Origin: an uncultured Veillonella sp.
GTDB lineage: Bacteria > Bacillota > Negativicutes > Veillonellales > Veillonellaceae
Assembly: GCA_934202095.1 (NCBI GenBank)
Contig: CAKPXN010000030.1
Span: forward strand, 1-17,820
Reading direction: 5' to 3'
DNA: 17,820 nt
Shown: positions 7,690 through 14,998 of the stretch, one piece after another
Position numbering within the stretch: the first letter of the stretch is position 1
How the letters are laid out: every line of letters starts with the position of its first letter
The notes under the pieces: model-generated
The model's database searches: none
The model's input: only the letters and a program-made list of their open reading frames with translations
What the model was told of the DNA's origin: nothing
Program-made: the position numbers and the translations under genes

Positions 7690-8874
7690 ATGAGCGAACA
7701 AGTTTCTGTTTCAAAATCTAATATTCGTGGTGCTTTTGGTGCATTTTTTATTCCTGGTATGTACACCGCCTTATGGGCCGGATTTGTGCCATATTTAAAA
7801 GCGAAACTAAGCATCGGTGAGGATGTATTAGGTTCTATGATTTTGTTGCTCGGTGTAGGTTCTTGTTTATCCATGGCTATAGCCGGTAAGCTTGTAGAAA
7901 GCTTGGGCTGTAAGAAAGTCGTTTTATTGGCTAGTTTTATCGGTATGTTGTCTCTTGCTATTGTTACCATGTGTTCTACAATTGTGACAACCACAATAGC
8001 CTTATTCTTCTTTGGTATTGGCGTAGGCCTTAGTGGTGCTTCTGCCAACTTACAAGCTATTTTAACGGAAAAGGTAAGTAAAAAACATTTAATGGGCGCT
8101 TATCACGGAGGTTGGAGCCTTGGTGGTTTTGCGGGTGCTGGGGTATTGCTTGTTCTTTTAAAAATATTATCTTTGCCTGTGAATGAAAGTATTTGGGGAC
8201 TTCTCATCATACTTTTTATTGCGATGGTTCTTGTTAGTCAATTTATGTTAACCTTTGGTAGTGATCCAAATGCAAAGGTTGTAAAAAAGTCTAAAAGCCC
8301 ATTGTCATTTCATCCAATTGCGATCATTTTTGGTCTCTTATCCTTTGTATCCTATTTAGTAGAGGGGGCCGTAGGGGATTGGAGTGCACTTTACTTATTT
8401 GAAGATAAAGGTATTGTTATTCAAGAAGCTGTCATGGGCGTCATGCTGTTTAATGGTACTATGTGTATTGGTCGCCTTCTTGGCAATACAATCGGTAAAC
8501 ATGTAACTTCTAAGCAAGTCGTTGTAGGTGGTTACTTACTAGGTGCTATTGCTATGGCACTCATCGTATTCTTACCTGGACATGCTTCCATGTATACGTA
8601 CTTATTATTAGGTATTTCCTTAGCCATGGTTGTGCCAAATCTATTCTCCGCGATGGGGGAACAAAATGTTATTCCTATGACACAAGCTGTGGCAACATCT
8701 ACCATGCTCGGTTATATGGGCATTTTGATGGGGCCTGCGTTGATTGGTTTCATCGCTCATGGTACAAGCCTTACCATTGCGTTCATTGTATTGACTGTAT
8801 TGCTAGTTATTAGTGCTGGTATCGGTAAATATGCATATCATTTAATGCGTAAAGATTGTGGATTAGAAGAATAG
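7690..8874 (+). CDS. Major facilitator superfamily transporter (YbjJ-like)
   Basis: A 394-residue inner-membrane protein with a 12-helix MFS layout in two halves split by a basic loop (NAKVVKKSKSP, about residues 200-210). The loop between helices 2 and 3 carries a motif-A-like GKLVESLGCKK. A conserved YHGGWSLGGFAGAG lies at the start of helix 5, and VEGAVGDWSALYL, typical of the YbjJ/fucose-permease-like branch, opens the second half. The substrate is not predictable. The start at 7690 is preferred because AGAAAGGA ends 4 bases upstream; the ATG at 7687 is too close to it and the ATG at 7618 has no clear ribosome binding site. The gene converges on guaC. Confidence 0.88.
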   Translation: MSEQVSVSKSNIRGAFGAFFIPGMYTALWAGFVPYLKAKLSIGEDVLGSMILLLGVGSCLSMAIAGKLVESLGCKKVVLLASFIGMLSLAIVTMCSTIVTTTIALFFFGIGVGLSGASANLQAILTEKVSKKHLMGAYHGGWSLGGFAGAGVLLVLLKILSLPVNESIWGLLIILFIAMVLVSQFMLTFGSDPNAKVVKKSKSPLSFHPIAIIFGLLSFVSYLVEGAVGDWSALYLFEDKGIVIQEAVMGVMLFNGTMCIGRLLGNTIGKHVTSKQVVVGGYLLGAIAMALIVFLPGHASMYTYLLLGISLAMVVPNLFSAMGEQNVIPMTQAVATSTMLGYMGILMGPALIGFIAHGTSLTIAFIVLTVLLVISAGIGKYAYHLMRKDCGLEE

Positions 8875-8894
8875 TTTAGATACTGAGTAAAAAG

Positions 8895-8932
8895 AAGAGG
8901 GGCTACGATTCGTGTGAATCGTAGCCCCTCTT
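8895..8932 (-). terminator. Terminator between convergent MFS gene and guaC
   Basis: A perfect 17-bp stem (8895-8911 with 8916-8932) and a 4-base loop. On the minus strand it is followed by CTTTTT, so it is strongest for guaC. On the plus strand the tail is poor, though the stem may still stop MFS transcripts. Confidence 0.88.
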
Positions 8933-8949
8933 GGTATGTTAGTAACCGA

Positions 8950-9936
8950 TTAGCGGTCGCCGTTGAAGATGGAGTTTTTAACAAGAACGTAGTCTACTTT
9001 GCGGATAGCTTGTAAAGTAGTGCCACCAGCGTAGGAGATAGCAGATTGTAAATCTTGTTCCATTTCGATTAATGTATCGAAGATAGAGCCTTTGGAAGGA
9101 ATGAAGATTTTTTTGCCTTCTACGTTTTTACGTTCCCCTTTTTGGAACTCGGAAGCGGAACCGAAGTATTCTTTTACAGCTTGGCCGTCAACGATTTTTT
9201 CTTCCCCTGGAGATTCTTGATGACCAGCGAATAGGGAACCAATCATAACCATAGTAGCGCCAAAGCGGATGGATTTAGCGATGTCCCCATGATCACGGAT
9301 ACCACCGTCAGCGATGATAGGTTTTGTAGCTGCTTTTGCACACCAACGTACAGCAGCTAATTGCCAACCACCAGTGCCAAAGCCAGTTTTTAATTTCGTA
9401 ATACAAACTTTACCAGGACCAATGCCTACTTTTGTAGCATCGGCGCCAGCATTTTCAAGTTCACGAACTGCTTCAGGAGTACCTACGTTACCAGCGATAA
9501 CGAATGTTGTTGGTAAATTCTTTTTAATATATTGAATCATATTGATAACAGCATTAGAGTGACCATGTGCGATATCGATTGTGATATAATCAGGAATAAG
9601 GTTAGCATTCGCTAATTCATCAACTAATGCAAATTCTTCTTCTTTTACGCCGATGGAAATAGAAGAATATAAGTTTTTTTCTTGCATGCGTTTTACAAAG
9701 TCGAGACGGCGTTCAGGTTGGAAACGATGCATGATATAGAAATAGCCTTTTTCTGCTAGTTTTTCAGCTAACTCTTCATCAATGATAGTTTGCATGTTTG
9801 CAGGAACTACAGGCAATTTAAATGTACGATTACCTAGTTTAACATGAGTATCACATTCGCTACGGCTGTTTACGATACATTTATTAGGAATCAGTTGTAC
9901 GTCTTCATAATCGAAGATGTTAGTTGTATTAATCAT
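8950..9936 (-). CDS. guaC: GMP reductase
   Basis: A 328-residue cytosolic enzyme that converts GMP to IMP with NADPH, in purine salvage. It belongs to the IMPDH/GMPR barrel family, and its length and sequence match the short bacterial GMP reductases rather than IMP dehydrogenase: there is no CBS-domain insertion. The catalytic loop [11 protein letters not shown] places the nucleophile at Cys178. [11 protein letters not shown] (208-218) and [16 protein letters not shown] (230-245) form the phosphate-binding region. The start at 9936 is preceded by AAAGGAGAT at 9945-9953. A good promoter lies further upstream. No purine riboswitch is seen in the leader. Confidence 0.95.
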   Translation of the reverse strand: MINTTNIFDYEDVQLIPNKCIVNSRSECDTHVKLGNRTFKLPVVPANMQTIIDEELAEKLAEKGYFYIMHRFQPERRLDFVKRMQEKNLYSSISIGVKEEEFALVDELANANLIPDYITIDIAHGHSNAVINMIQYIKKNLPTTFVIAGNVGTPEAVRELENAGADATKVGIGPGKVCITKLKTGFGTGGWQLAAVRWCAKAATKPIIADGGIRDHGDIAKSIRFGATMVMIGSLFAGHQESPGEEKIVDGQAVKEYFGSASEFQKGERKNVEGKKIFIPSKGSIFDTLIEMEQDLQSAISYAGGTTLQAIRKVDYVLVKNSIFNGDR

Positions 9937-9980
9937 AGTTTCTATATCTCCTTTGAGGTATAATAAATTGAACCTGTACC

Positions 9981-10009
9981 ATTATACTGAATTTGTTTTC
10001 AATTTTCAA
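9981..10009 (-). promoter_or_regulatory. guaC promoter
   Basis: On the minus strand TTGAAA (10004-10009) and TATAAT (9981-9986) are separated by exactly 17 bp, 45 bp upstream of the guaC start codon. Confidence 0.75.
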
Positions 10010-10022
10010 CACATTCCGAATA

Positions 10023-10050
10023 TTAAAAACACTCATATAGTTATTATACA
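10023..10050 (+). promoter_or_regulatory. Possible thiT operon promoter
   Basis: TTAAAA (10023-10028) and TATACA (10045-10050) lie 16 bp apart, divergent from the guaC promoter and about 80 bp before thiT. The match is modest. No TPP riboswitch core (CTGAGA, ACCTGA) is present in the leader. Confidence 0.35.
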
Positions 10051-10129
10051 ATTTTATAGGTAGCTTGTCTGTACATTTTCTCTATGTTCAGCCCATTATT
10101 AAACATTATATTAATAGGAGGTTATTTTA

Positions 10130-10660
10130 ATGGAACAATCCAAGACACGCATGATAGCAGAAGCTGGTGTAGCTATTGCTATTGCACAAGTATTATCTTT
10201 TATTACACTTTTTCATATGCCACAAGGCGGTTCCATTAAGGCCGCTTCCATGGTGCCTCTCATGATTTTTGCCTATCGCTGGGGCGGTACGCGTGGTATT
10301 TTAGCTGGCGTTGTATATGGCATACTTCATTTCTTGCTCGGTTTTAAATCATCTATCCATTATCTAAGCATCATCCTAGACTATCTTGTAGCCTATGGTG
10401 TTATTGGTGTGTGCGGATACTTTAAGGACAATACTACCGGTCTTATTAGTGGATCTATTGTTGCCATTGCGCTTCGTTGGTTTGCGTCTGTAACAAGTGG
10501 TGCCGTTGTGTTTGCTAGCTATGCGCCGCAAGGTCAAAACCCATGGATTTACTCTATGATTTATAATGCATCTTATATGGTGCCGGATGGAATTCTTAAT
10601 ATTGTTGTGTTGTTGTTTATTTATCAAGGGGTAAAAAGAGGGTTGAGACGCGGTGCTTAA
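10130..10660 (+). CDS. thiT: Energy-coupling factor thiamine transporter S component
   Basis: A 176-residue membrane protein with about six helices that would bind thiamine and work with a shared ECF module (EcfA, EcfA', EcfT) encoded elsewhere. The family signature MPQGGSI (30-36) follows helix 1. A FAYRWGGTRGILAGVVYG segment (47-64), the HYLSIILDYLVAYG helix (77-90) and the late WIYSMIYNASYMVPDG (139-154) contain the aromatic and Asn positions used for thiamine binding in ThiT. Start: AGGAGG (10116-10121) lies 8 bases upstream. The 3' end overlaps the mob gene by 8 bp, so it is probably the first gene of that operon. The lack of a TPP riboswitch in front is unusual for thiamine transport genes. 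Confidence 0.9.
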   Translation: MEQSKTRMIAEAGVAIAIAQVLSFITLFHMPQGGSIKAASMVPLMIFAYRWGGTRGILAGVVYGILHFLLGFKSSIHYLSIILDYLVAYGVIGVCGYFKDNTTGLISGSIVAIALRWFASVTSGAVVFASYAPQGQNPWIYSMIYNASYMVPDGILNIVVLLFIYQGVKRGLRRGA

Positions 10661-11777
10661 TTTAGGCGTAATTATTTTGGCCGGTGGCCTAAGTTCCCGC
10701 ATGGGATATCCTAAGGCTTTATTGCCTTGGACGAATGGTGAAAGCCTCATTTCTCATGCGCTGCGCAATGCATTAGAACATGATGCTAATGATATTCTCA
10801 TTTCTATCGGTGATGATGAAAGTCTAGGTCAAGCCATCCAAGCTAACATTATCGATACATTGTCGAATAAAGAAAAAGAAAAAGTTTCTATCGTTCGGGA
10901 TTCTGTTCCTCGAAGTGGTCCATTAGGCGGATTATATAGCACATTAGCCGTAGGCAAGAGTCATGCTTATGCGGTGTTAGCCGTAGATATGCCATTTATG
11001 GACTTTAATTTATATTACGATTGGCTCTATCAAGTAGAGGGCGATGACTGGCATGTGATTGTGCCTGTTGGTGAAAGCGGACGCTATGAGCCTATGGCGG
11101 GGATATATAAGCCATCCATTGCTCCATTATTGCAAACTGCTTTAGCTGGAGACGATGTGTCCTTGCATCATGCATTAGATATTGTAGGACCTGTGGTAAC
11201 CATTGATGCAGGTGATTACGGTCATCATTTACGCAATGTGAATCGTATAGAGGATTATAAGTGGGCCCGTGCAGAGGCTGTTAATGCGAATCGTCATGTT
11301 CCACTTATCAGCGTAGTCGCTGAAAAACGTAAGACTGGTAAAACTACGGTGGTAACGCGACTCGTTAAGGAATTAGAACGAATTGGGTTCTCTGTAGGTG
11401 TTGTAAAAAGCGATAAACATGGCTTTCACATGGATTATGAAGGAACTGATACGGATCTTGCTATGAAAGCAGGTGCCACGGCCGTAGCCATTGCAGGCCC
11501 AACGGAAACGGCCATACGCATTCGCACTGAAAAACAATCTAGTCTGTATGATTTGGTACAGCAATTACCTGTAGATATTGCTATACTAGAAACGAGATCT
11601 CAAGGTATATTTCCTATTGTAGAGGTAACCCGAGAGGGGTATACAGAATCGCTGATATCCAGTGATATAGAACGAGTAGGGACCATAGAGGTTAGTGAAT
11701 TAGATCAATATTTACCAGCGTTGGTATGTCGAATACAAAGTATGATGAGGAATTTAGATGATAGCCGTTACTGTTGA
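10653..11777 (+). CDS. mobAB: Fused molybdenum cofactor guanylyltransferase and MobB GTP-binding protein
   Basis: A 374-residue fusion. Residues 5 to about 205 are MobA, which transfers GMP to molybdopterin-Mo: nucleotidyltransferase motif LAGGLSSRMGYPKALL (9-24), RSGPLGGL (87-94), LAVDMPFM (109-116), and a closing NVNRIEDY (195-202). Residues about 217-365 are MobB, with a P-loop-like AEKRKTGKTT (223-232), DKHGFHMDYEGTDTD (254-268) and ILETRSQG (311-318). The P-loop has Glu where the first Gly of GxxxxGK[ST] is expected. MobA and MobB are usually separate proteins, though fusions are known. The GTG start at 10653 is chosen from the position of the MobA motif; it overlaps the thiT end by 8 bp with GAGGG upstream, suggesting coupled translation. 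Confidence 0.9.
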   Translation: MLNLGVIILAGGLSSRMGYPKALLPWTNGESLISHALRNALEHDANDILISIGDDESLGQAIQANIIDTLSNKEKEKVSIVRDSVPRSGPLGGLYSTLAVGKSHAYAVLAVDMPFMDFNLYYDWLYQVEGDDWHVIVPVGESGRYEPMAGIYKPSIAPLLQTALAGDDVSLHHALDIVGPVVTIDAGDYGHHLRNVNRIEDYKWARAEAVNANRHVPLISVVAEKRKTGKTTVVTRLVKELERIGFSVGVVKSDKHGFHMDYEGTDTDLAMKAGATAVAIAGPTETAIRIRTEKQSSLYDLVQQLPVDIAILETRSQGIFPIVEVTREGYTESLISSDIERVGTIEVSELDQYLPALVCRIQSMMRNLDDSRYC

Positions 11778-12993
11778 TGAAGCGCTTCATTTGTGGAATG
11801 AAGCTTTACGAGAACAACATCATAGCATCGAATCCGTTGCCGTTGGCGACGCAAAAGGATGTGTGTTGGCCGAAGATGTTTTGGCACCGACCGATGTGCC
11901 CGCTTTTCATAAATCTGCTATGGATGGCTATGCATTAGCCTATGAGTCTGGTCGCGATGAATATATTGTGGATGGTATTATTGGTGCCGGTGTCGTATGG
12001 GATAAACCTGTAGCAAGAGGCCATGCGGTACGTATTATGACCGGTGCTCCTGTACCAAGTACATGCGATACTGTTATCATGCAAGAACAAGTAAAAGGAA
12101 CTGGCGAAGTAGGGACTACAATTACTATACAAGGTACGCAACAAAAGGGTAGCCATATTATCCCACGTGGTGAAGAATGTTCCGCAGGGACCGTTGTCAT
12201 ACCAAAGGGGACAGAAATAACCTCTACAGTACAGACTATTTTAACTGGTTTAGGGTATACGGATGTATCTGTGTATGCAATGCCACGTGTTCTCGTTCTT
12301 ACATCGGGCCATGAAGTTATTGAACCGGGCGAACCGTTGGCGGCTGGTAAAATCTACAATTCTAATCGTATGATGATTTGCAGCTTGCTAGATGATTTAG
12401 GTTTCCGGTGCGTTACGCACTATCATGTAAGCGATGCACCGGATAAATTAGACTCAGAAATTGCACGCGTTCTTGAACTCAGTGAACAAGCCGATATCAT
12501 TATCAGCTCTGGCGGTGTATCCGTAGGCATGTTTGATACAATGCCTCTTATATATGAGAAATTAGGAGCTAAGACCTTATACGGTCGCATCCAAATGCGT
12601 CCTGGTGCAGCCTCCTATGGTGCGGTTACCCCTAAAGGTCAACTTATCTTTGGCTTATCTGGTAACCCTGGTGCTGCATTTAATGGTTGGCATCTATTAG
12701 TTGTTCCTACATTGCGTCGACATAAAGGTATTAAAAATTGGTCCACCCCAGTACTTAATTGTGTAATGGACTGCGATCTATCTAAACGTAATGCCTTTGA
12801 TCGCTACGTACAAGGCAAGGTTATATTCGGCGATGGACAACCACGTTTCGTAGCAAATCGTCACTTTAATAGTAGCAGTATGCTTGGATTATATACTGTT
12901 AATGCCTTAGCCTGCATTCCGCAAGGTGTACATGAGGTACACGAAGGGGATATATTTAAGGTATATTTGCTAGGTATCTTGCCAACAATATAA
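11758..12993 (+). CDS. moeA: Molybdopterin molybdenumtransferase MoeA
   Basis: A 411-residue cytosolic enzyme that inserts molybdate into adenylated molybdopterin, the step before MobA acts. Normal family length. Landmarks are SAMDGYA (53-59), RIMTGAPVP (92-100), ITSGGVSVG-like IISSGGVSVGMFD (248-260) and MRPG (280-283). GLSGNPGAAF (299-308) has Ser in place of the usual Pro of GLPGNP. The C-terminal domain closes with NALACIPQG and a short beta-rich end. The start at 11758 lies 20 bp inside the end of mobAB, with GAGG 7 bases upstream, consistent with an operon. No molybdoenzyme or molybdate transporter gene is in the window, so the client enzyme is unknown. Confidence 0.94.
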   Translation: MIAVTVDEALHLWNEALREQHHSIESVAVGDAKGCVLAEDVLAPTDVPAFHKSAMDGYALAYESGRDEYIVDGIIGAGVVWDKPVARGHAVRIMTGAPVPSTCDTVIMQEQVKGTGEVGTTITIQGTQQKGSHIIPRGEECSAGTVVIPKGTEITSTVQTILTGLGYTDVSVYAMPRVLVLTSGHEVIEPGEPLAAGKIYNSNRMMICSLLDDLGFRCVTHYHVSDAPDKLDSEIARVLELSEQADIIISSGGVSVGMFDTMPLIYEKLGAKTLYGRIQMRPGAASYGAVTPKGQLIFGLSGNPGAAFNGWHLLVVPTLRRHKGIKNWSTPVLNCVMDCDLSKRNAFDRYVQGKVIFGDGQPRFVANRHFNSSSMLGLYTVNALACIPQGVHEVHEGDIFKVYLLGILPTI

Positions 12994-13004
12994 TAAATTA
13001 CATG

Positions 13005-13029
13005 GGGACTCGTATATGAGTCCCTTTTT
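13005..13029 (+). terminator. thiT-mobAB-moeA operon terminator
   Basis: GGGACTC (13005-13011) pairs with GAGTCCC (13018-13024) around GTATAT, followed by TTTTT. It lies 11 bp after the moeA stop. Confidence 0.85.
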
Positions 13030-13032
13030 AAA

Positions 13033-13085
13033 TTAGAACAGGCCTGTACTAATTTTTGGAACAGTATGTATTGGAATAGATGTTA
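13033..13085. promoter_or_regulatory. Palindrome and tandem direct repeats upstream of the first araC-like gene
   Basis: TTAGAACAGGCCTGTACTAA (13033-13052) is a 20-base palindrome with one mismatched pair. It is followed by two end-to-end 15-bp near repeats, TTGGAACAGTATGTA (13056-13070) and TTGGAATAGATGTTA (13071-13085). Tandem direct repeats are the usual binding layout of AraC proteins, and the TTGGA-TAG core resembles the block in the two target promoters. Autoregulation is an inference. Confidence 0.4.
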
Positions 13086-13101
13086 AAAGATAAAGATATT
13101 A

Positions 13102-13131
13102 TTGACCATAATTGAATGAATATATCATAAT
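13102..13131 (+). promoter_or_regulatory. Promoter of the first araC-like gene
   Basis: TTGACC (13102-13107) and CATAAT (13126-13131) with 18 bp spacing. The same two hexamers with the same spacing precede the paralogous gene at 14913-14942, which supports the assignment. Confidence 0.7.
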
Positions 13132-13132
13132 T

Positions 13133-13166
13133 AAAGCATCTCTTTGATTGGAACGAGATGCTTTTT
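13133..13166 (+). terminator. Promoter-proximal hairpin with T run before the first araC-like gene
   Basis: AAAGCATCTC (13133-13142) pairs with GAGATGCTTT (13155-13164), followed by a T run to 13166. It starts one base after the -10 box and ends 22 bp before the start codon. It looks like an intrinsic terminator or attenuator; the transcription start would fall within the left arm. An equivalent hairpin precedes the paralogue. Confidence 0.55.
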
Positions 13167-13188
13167 GCATATGGAGCGGTTAGATGCT

Positions 13189-14211
13189 ATGGATTATTTC
13201 GATTATACCTATAAGCACAATTATATAGAGTTTAGTAGCAGTATATATAGGGTTGGTACTTATACTTACAATTGGCACGGAGGAACAGAGATTTTTATTC
13301 TCTTGAAAGGTCGTGTCGAGATGAGTTGTAATGATGAGACTTTTACGATGGAGCCTCTTGATGTTGTCATTATTTCGCCTCAGGTAGGACATTCAACACT
13401 AGCGCTTGAAGAGGATGTGGTTGCCTTTGTTATTCAAGTAGGTAATGAATTTTATCAACAGTATGATCCGGATTTTGGCATGTATGAGTTTGTTATTCGT
13501 TCTGATGCGAGCACACGTCATAATGAATTTTTTACGACCTTACGCCATCATGCTGCTATGACGATGTTGTTAATGAATAAAGGTGAGAACCCTGTTCATC
13601 GTATGTGGATAGAGCATCATTACTTGGCTTTGGCTGGTGATGTATTTAGGGAATTTGATCCAGTCAAAAAAGTTCATGAAAATGCAAGACCTGGTGATAT
13701 TAAACCTGCTACATTTGATAAAATGATTGAGTATATCGACGAACATTACCAACAAAAGTTAGAACTAGAAGATATTGCGAGAATAGGTGGCTATAATGTG
13801 GCTTATACATCACAGTTCTTTAAACGGCAAATGGGCATTTCCTTTGTGGAGTATGTGTTGCGGTTGAGATTACGAGATGCTACGACACAATTAACTAGTA
13901 CGGATGAGGCTGTTGCAAGGATTGCAAGTAGTTGTGGATTTGCAGATATTAAAGCCTTTAATATAGCTTTCAAAAAACATTTCCGTATGACACCTACAGA
14001 ATATCGTAGGCAAGTAAAAGAAATTGGACGTAAAACAATAGTACAAGATTCGAGAGAAATTGTTTCTGTTCAAAATCAAGATGTGCTTGATTTATTACAT
14101 TCTTTCTTATCCTATGAAGATGACTCTAGAGCTAAGTCCGAATTAGAGTTTGTAAGTCAAAAACTAGAATCATTAAAAGCGAAACTGGCCGATGTTGTTA
14201 GTGAGCTATAG
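13189..14211 (+). CDS. AraC family transcriptional regulator, copy 1
   Basis: A 340-residue DNA-binding regulator. The N-terminal cupin-like sensor (about 25-90) contains NWHGGTEIFILLKGR and MEPLDVVIISPQVGHSTLAL. The C-terminal AraC domain (about 174-280) has two helix-turn-helix units, with recognition segments AYTSQFFKRQMG and IKAFNIAFKKHF and the family end TPTEYRRQ. A charged, coiled-coil-like tail (about 312-340) is an extension beyond the AraC domain. The start at 13189 is chosen because it aligns with Met1 of the paralogue (MDYF-YTYKHN) and both have GGAG 12 bases upstream; the ATGs at 13144 and 13171 fall in or just after the leader hairpin. The gene lies directly upstream of a SemiSWEET gene and is inferred to control it. 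Effector unknown. Confidence 0.92.
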   Translation: MDYFDYTYKHNYIEFSSSIYRVGTYTYNWHGGTEIFILLKGRVEMSCNDETFTMEPLDVVIISPQVGHSTLALEEDVVAFVIQVGNEFYQQYDPDFGMYEFVIRSDASTRHNEFFTTLRHHAAMTMLLMNKGENPVHRMWIEHHYLALAGDVFREFDPVKKVHENARPGDIKPATFDKMIEYIDEHYQQKLELEDIARIGGYNVAYTSQFFKRQMGISFVEYVLRLRLRDATTQLTSTDEAVARIASSCGFADIKAFNIAFKKHFRMTPTEYRRQVKEIGRKTIVQDSREIVSVQNQDVLDLLHSFLSYEDDSRAKSELEFVSQKLESLKAKLADVVSEL

Positions 14212-14347
14212 TTATTGGCTTTAGACTGTCTATAGTATGGCATAGTAAAAATAGAACTTTTATAATGTAAGCAAAATATTTTTTGTAGATATAGAAAAAT
14301 TAGACCTAGGTGATTTTCTATATATTTAAAAATCATATATTTCTCAG

Positions 14348-14382
14348 AAGAGCATTACTGTTGATAAATAGTGCTCTTTTTT
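14348..14382 (+). terminator. Terminator of araC copy 1
   Basis: AAGAGCATTA (14348-14357) pairs with TAGTGCTCTT (14369-14378) with one G-T wobble, followed by TTTTTT. Confidence 0.8.
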
Positions 14383-14442
14383 ATAGGAGAATCTATAGAT
14401 TTTAGATTGATCAAAATGAGAAAAATAGTGATAATTCCATAT

Positions 14443-14512
14443 GTTTTCTATGATTTTACTTAAAAAAGTACCTTTTAATATGGATAGTTATATCGACCAA
14501 AACGAGTAGAAT
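14443..14512 (+). promoter_or_regulatory. SemiSWEET promoter with shared AraC-type operator
   Basis: TGGATAGTTATATC (14481-14494) is followed after 12 bp by a -10-like TAGAAT (14507-14512). There is no consensus -35; the block covers that position, as expected of an activator-dependent promoter. A distal element TATGATTTT lies at 14449-14457. The same block and spacing occur upstream of ttdA (16222-16253). The binding protein is inferred to be one or both adjacent AraC regulators. Confidence 0.6.
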
Positions 14513-14564
14513 ATGATTCATCAGATAACAAACACGTATTGAGTTACTAATTTTGGAGGATATA

Positions 14565-14831
14565 ATGACTCGTATTAAATTTATGGAAAACGTAGGTAAA
14601 GTTGCAACAGTTACAGCAGTAGCAATGTATGTATCTTATTTCCCACAAATTATGAATAACCTAGCTCATCCAGGCACAGGCGATTGGATCCAACCATTAG
14701 TAGCAGCAATTAACTGCACATTATGGGTAGCATATGGCTTGTTTAAAGAACATAGAGATATTCCAGTTGCATTGGCTAATGCACCAGGTATCTTCTTCGG
14801 TTTAGCGGCAGCTATTACAGCTCTTATGTAA
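14565..14831 (+). CDS. SemiSWEET-family small membrane transporter
   Basis: An 88-residue, three-helix membrane protein (helices about 10-28, 40-58 and 66-86). The PQ motif in MYVSYFPQIMNNL (21-33) ends helix 1, and QPLVAAINCTLWVAYGLF (43-60) and ANAPGIFFGLAAAITAL (71-87) match the bacterial SemiSWEET pattern, including the Trp and Asn placed near the substrate pocket. SemiSWEETs act as homodimers and move sugars by facilitated diffusion; the substrate here is unknown. The start at 14565 is set by GGAGG 5 bases upstream rather than the TTG at 14553. Codon use is strongly biased (GCA, ACA, GTA, GGT), as in ttdA and ttdB, which suggests high expression. It is controlled by the same promoter block as ttdA. 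Confidence 0.85.
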   Translation: MTRIKFMENVGKVATVTAVAMYVSYFPQIMNNLAHPGTGDWIQPLVAAINCTLWVAYGLFKEHRDIPVALANAPGIFFGLAAAITALM

Positions 14832-14883
14832 TTTTCTACATAAGAGCTTCACATCGAATTCTCTTTCGTGGGAATTGATGTGA
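14819..14883 (+). terminator. Twin hairpins at the end of the SemiSWEET gene
   Basis: AGCTCTTATGTA (14819-14830) pairs perfectly with TACATAAGAGCT (14837-14848) and overlaps the stop codon. Immediately next, TCACATCGAATTC (14849-14861) pairs with GAATTGATGTGA (14872-14883) with one bulged G. No U tract follows, so the pair may protect the mRNA end or slow polymerase rather than act as a classical terminator. Confidence 0.55.
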
Positions 14884-14912
14884 CTCAATCAATAAATAAT
14901 CTTAAGATGCTG

Positions 14913-14942
14913 TTGACCGTTGTTAAACATATATATCATAAT
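14913..14942 (+). promoter_or_regulatory. Promoter of the second araC-like gene
   Basis: TTGACC (14913-14918) and CATAAT (14937-14942) at 18 bp spacing, identical hexamers to those of the first copy. Confidence 0.7.
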
Positions 14943-14978
14943 AAATGCATCCCTTAGATTTATTAGGGATGCATTTTT
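14943..14978 (+). terminator. Promoter-proximal hairpin with T run before the second araC-like gene
   Basis: AAATGCATCCCT (14943-14954) pairs with AGGGATGCATTT (14965-14976), followed by further T to 14978. The position relative to the -10 box and start codon matches the hairpin of the first copy, while the stem sequence differs. This argues that the structure, not the exact sequence, is kept. Confidence 0.55.
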
Positions 14979-14998
14979 AATGGGAGCATGTAGTTATT

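Larger units (their letters stand above)
14212..14564. other. Intergenic region between araC copy 1 and the SemiSWEET gene
   Basis: No gene is present. In order it holds: an inverted repeat ATATAGAAAA/TTTTCTATAT (14289-14298, 14314-14323) around CCTAGG, a terminator (14348-14382), a palindrome AATCTATAGATT (14390-14401), a GTTTTCTATGATTTTAC element (14443-14459) and the promoter block at 14481-14512. The last two also occur upstream of ttdA. Confidence 0.6.

Noticed and set aside
7608..8048. 146-residue minus-strand frame opposite the MFS gene
   Set aside because: It is antisense to a well-supported membrane protein gene and has no family resemblance.
9937..9980. Purine riboswitch in the guaC leader
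   Set aside because: The short leader between promoter and start codon has no room for, and no sequence like, the purine aptamer.
10061..10129. TPP riboswitch upstream of thiT
   Set aside because: The conserved CTGAGA and ACCTGA-type cores are absent and the leader is too short for the full aptamer.
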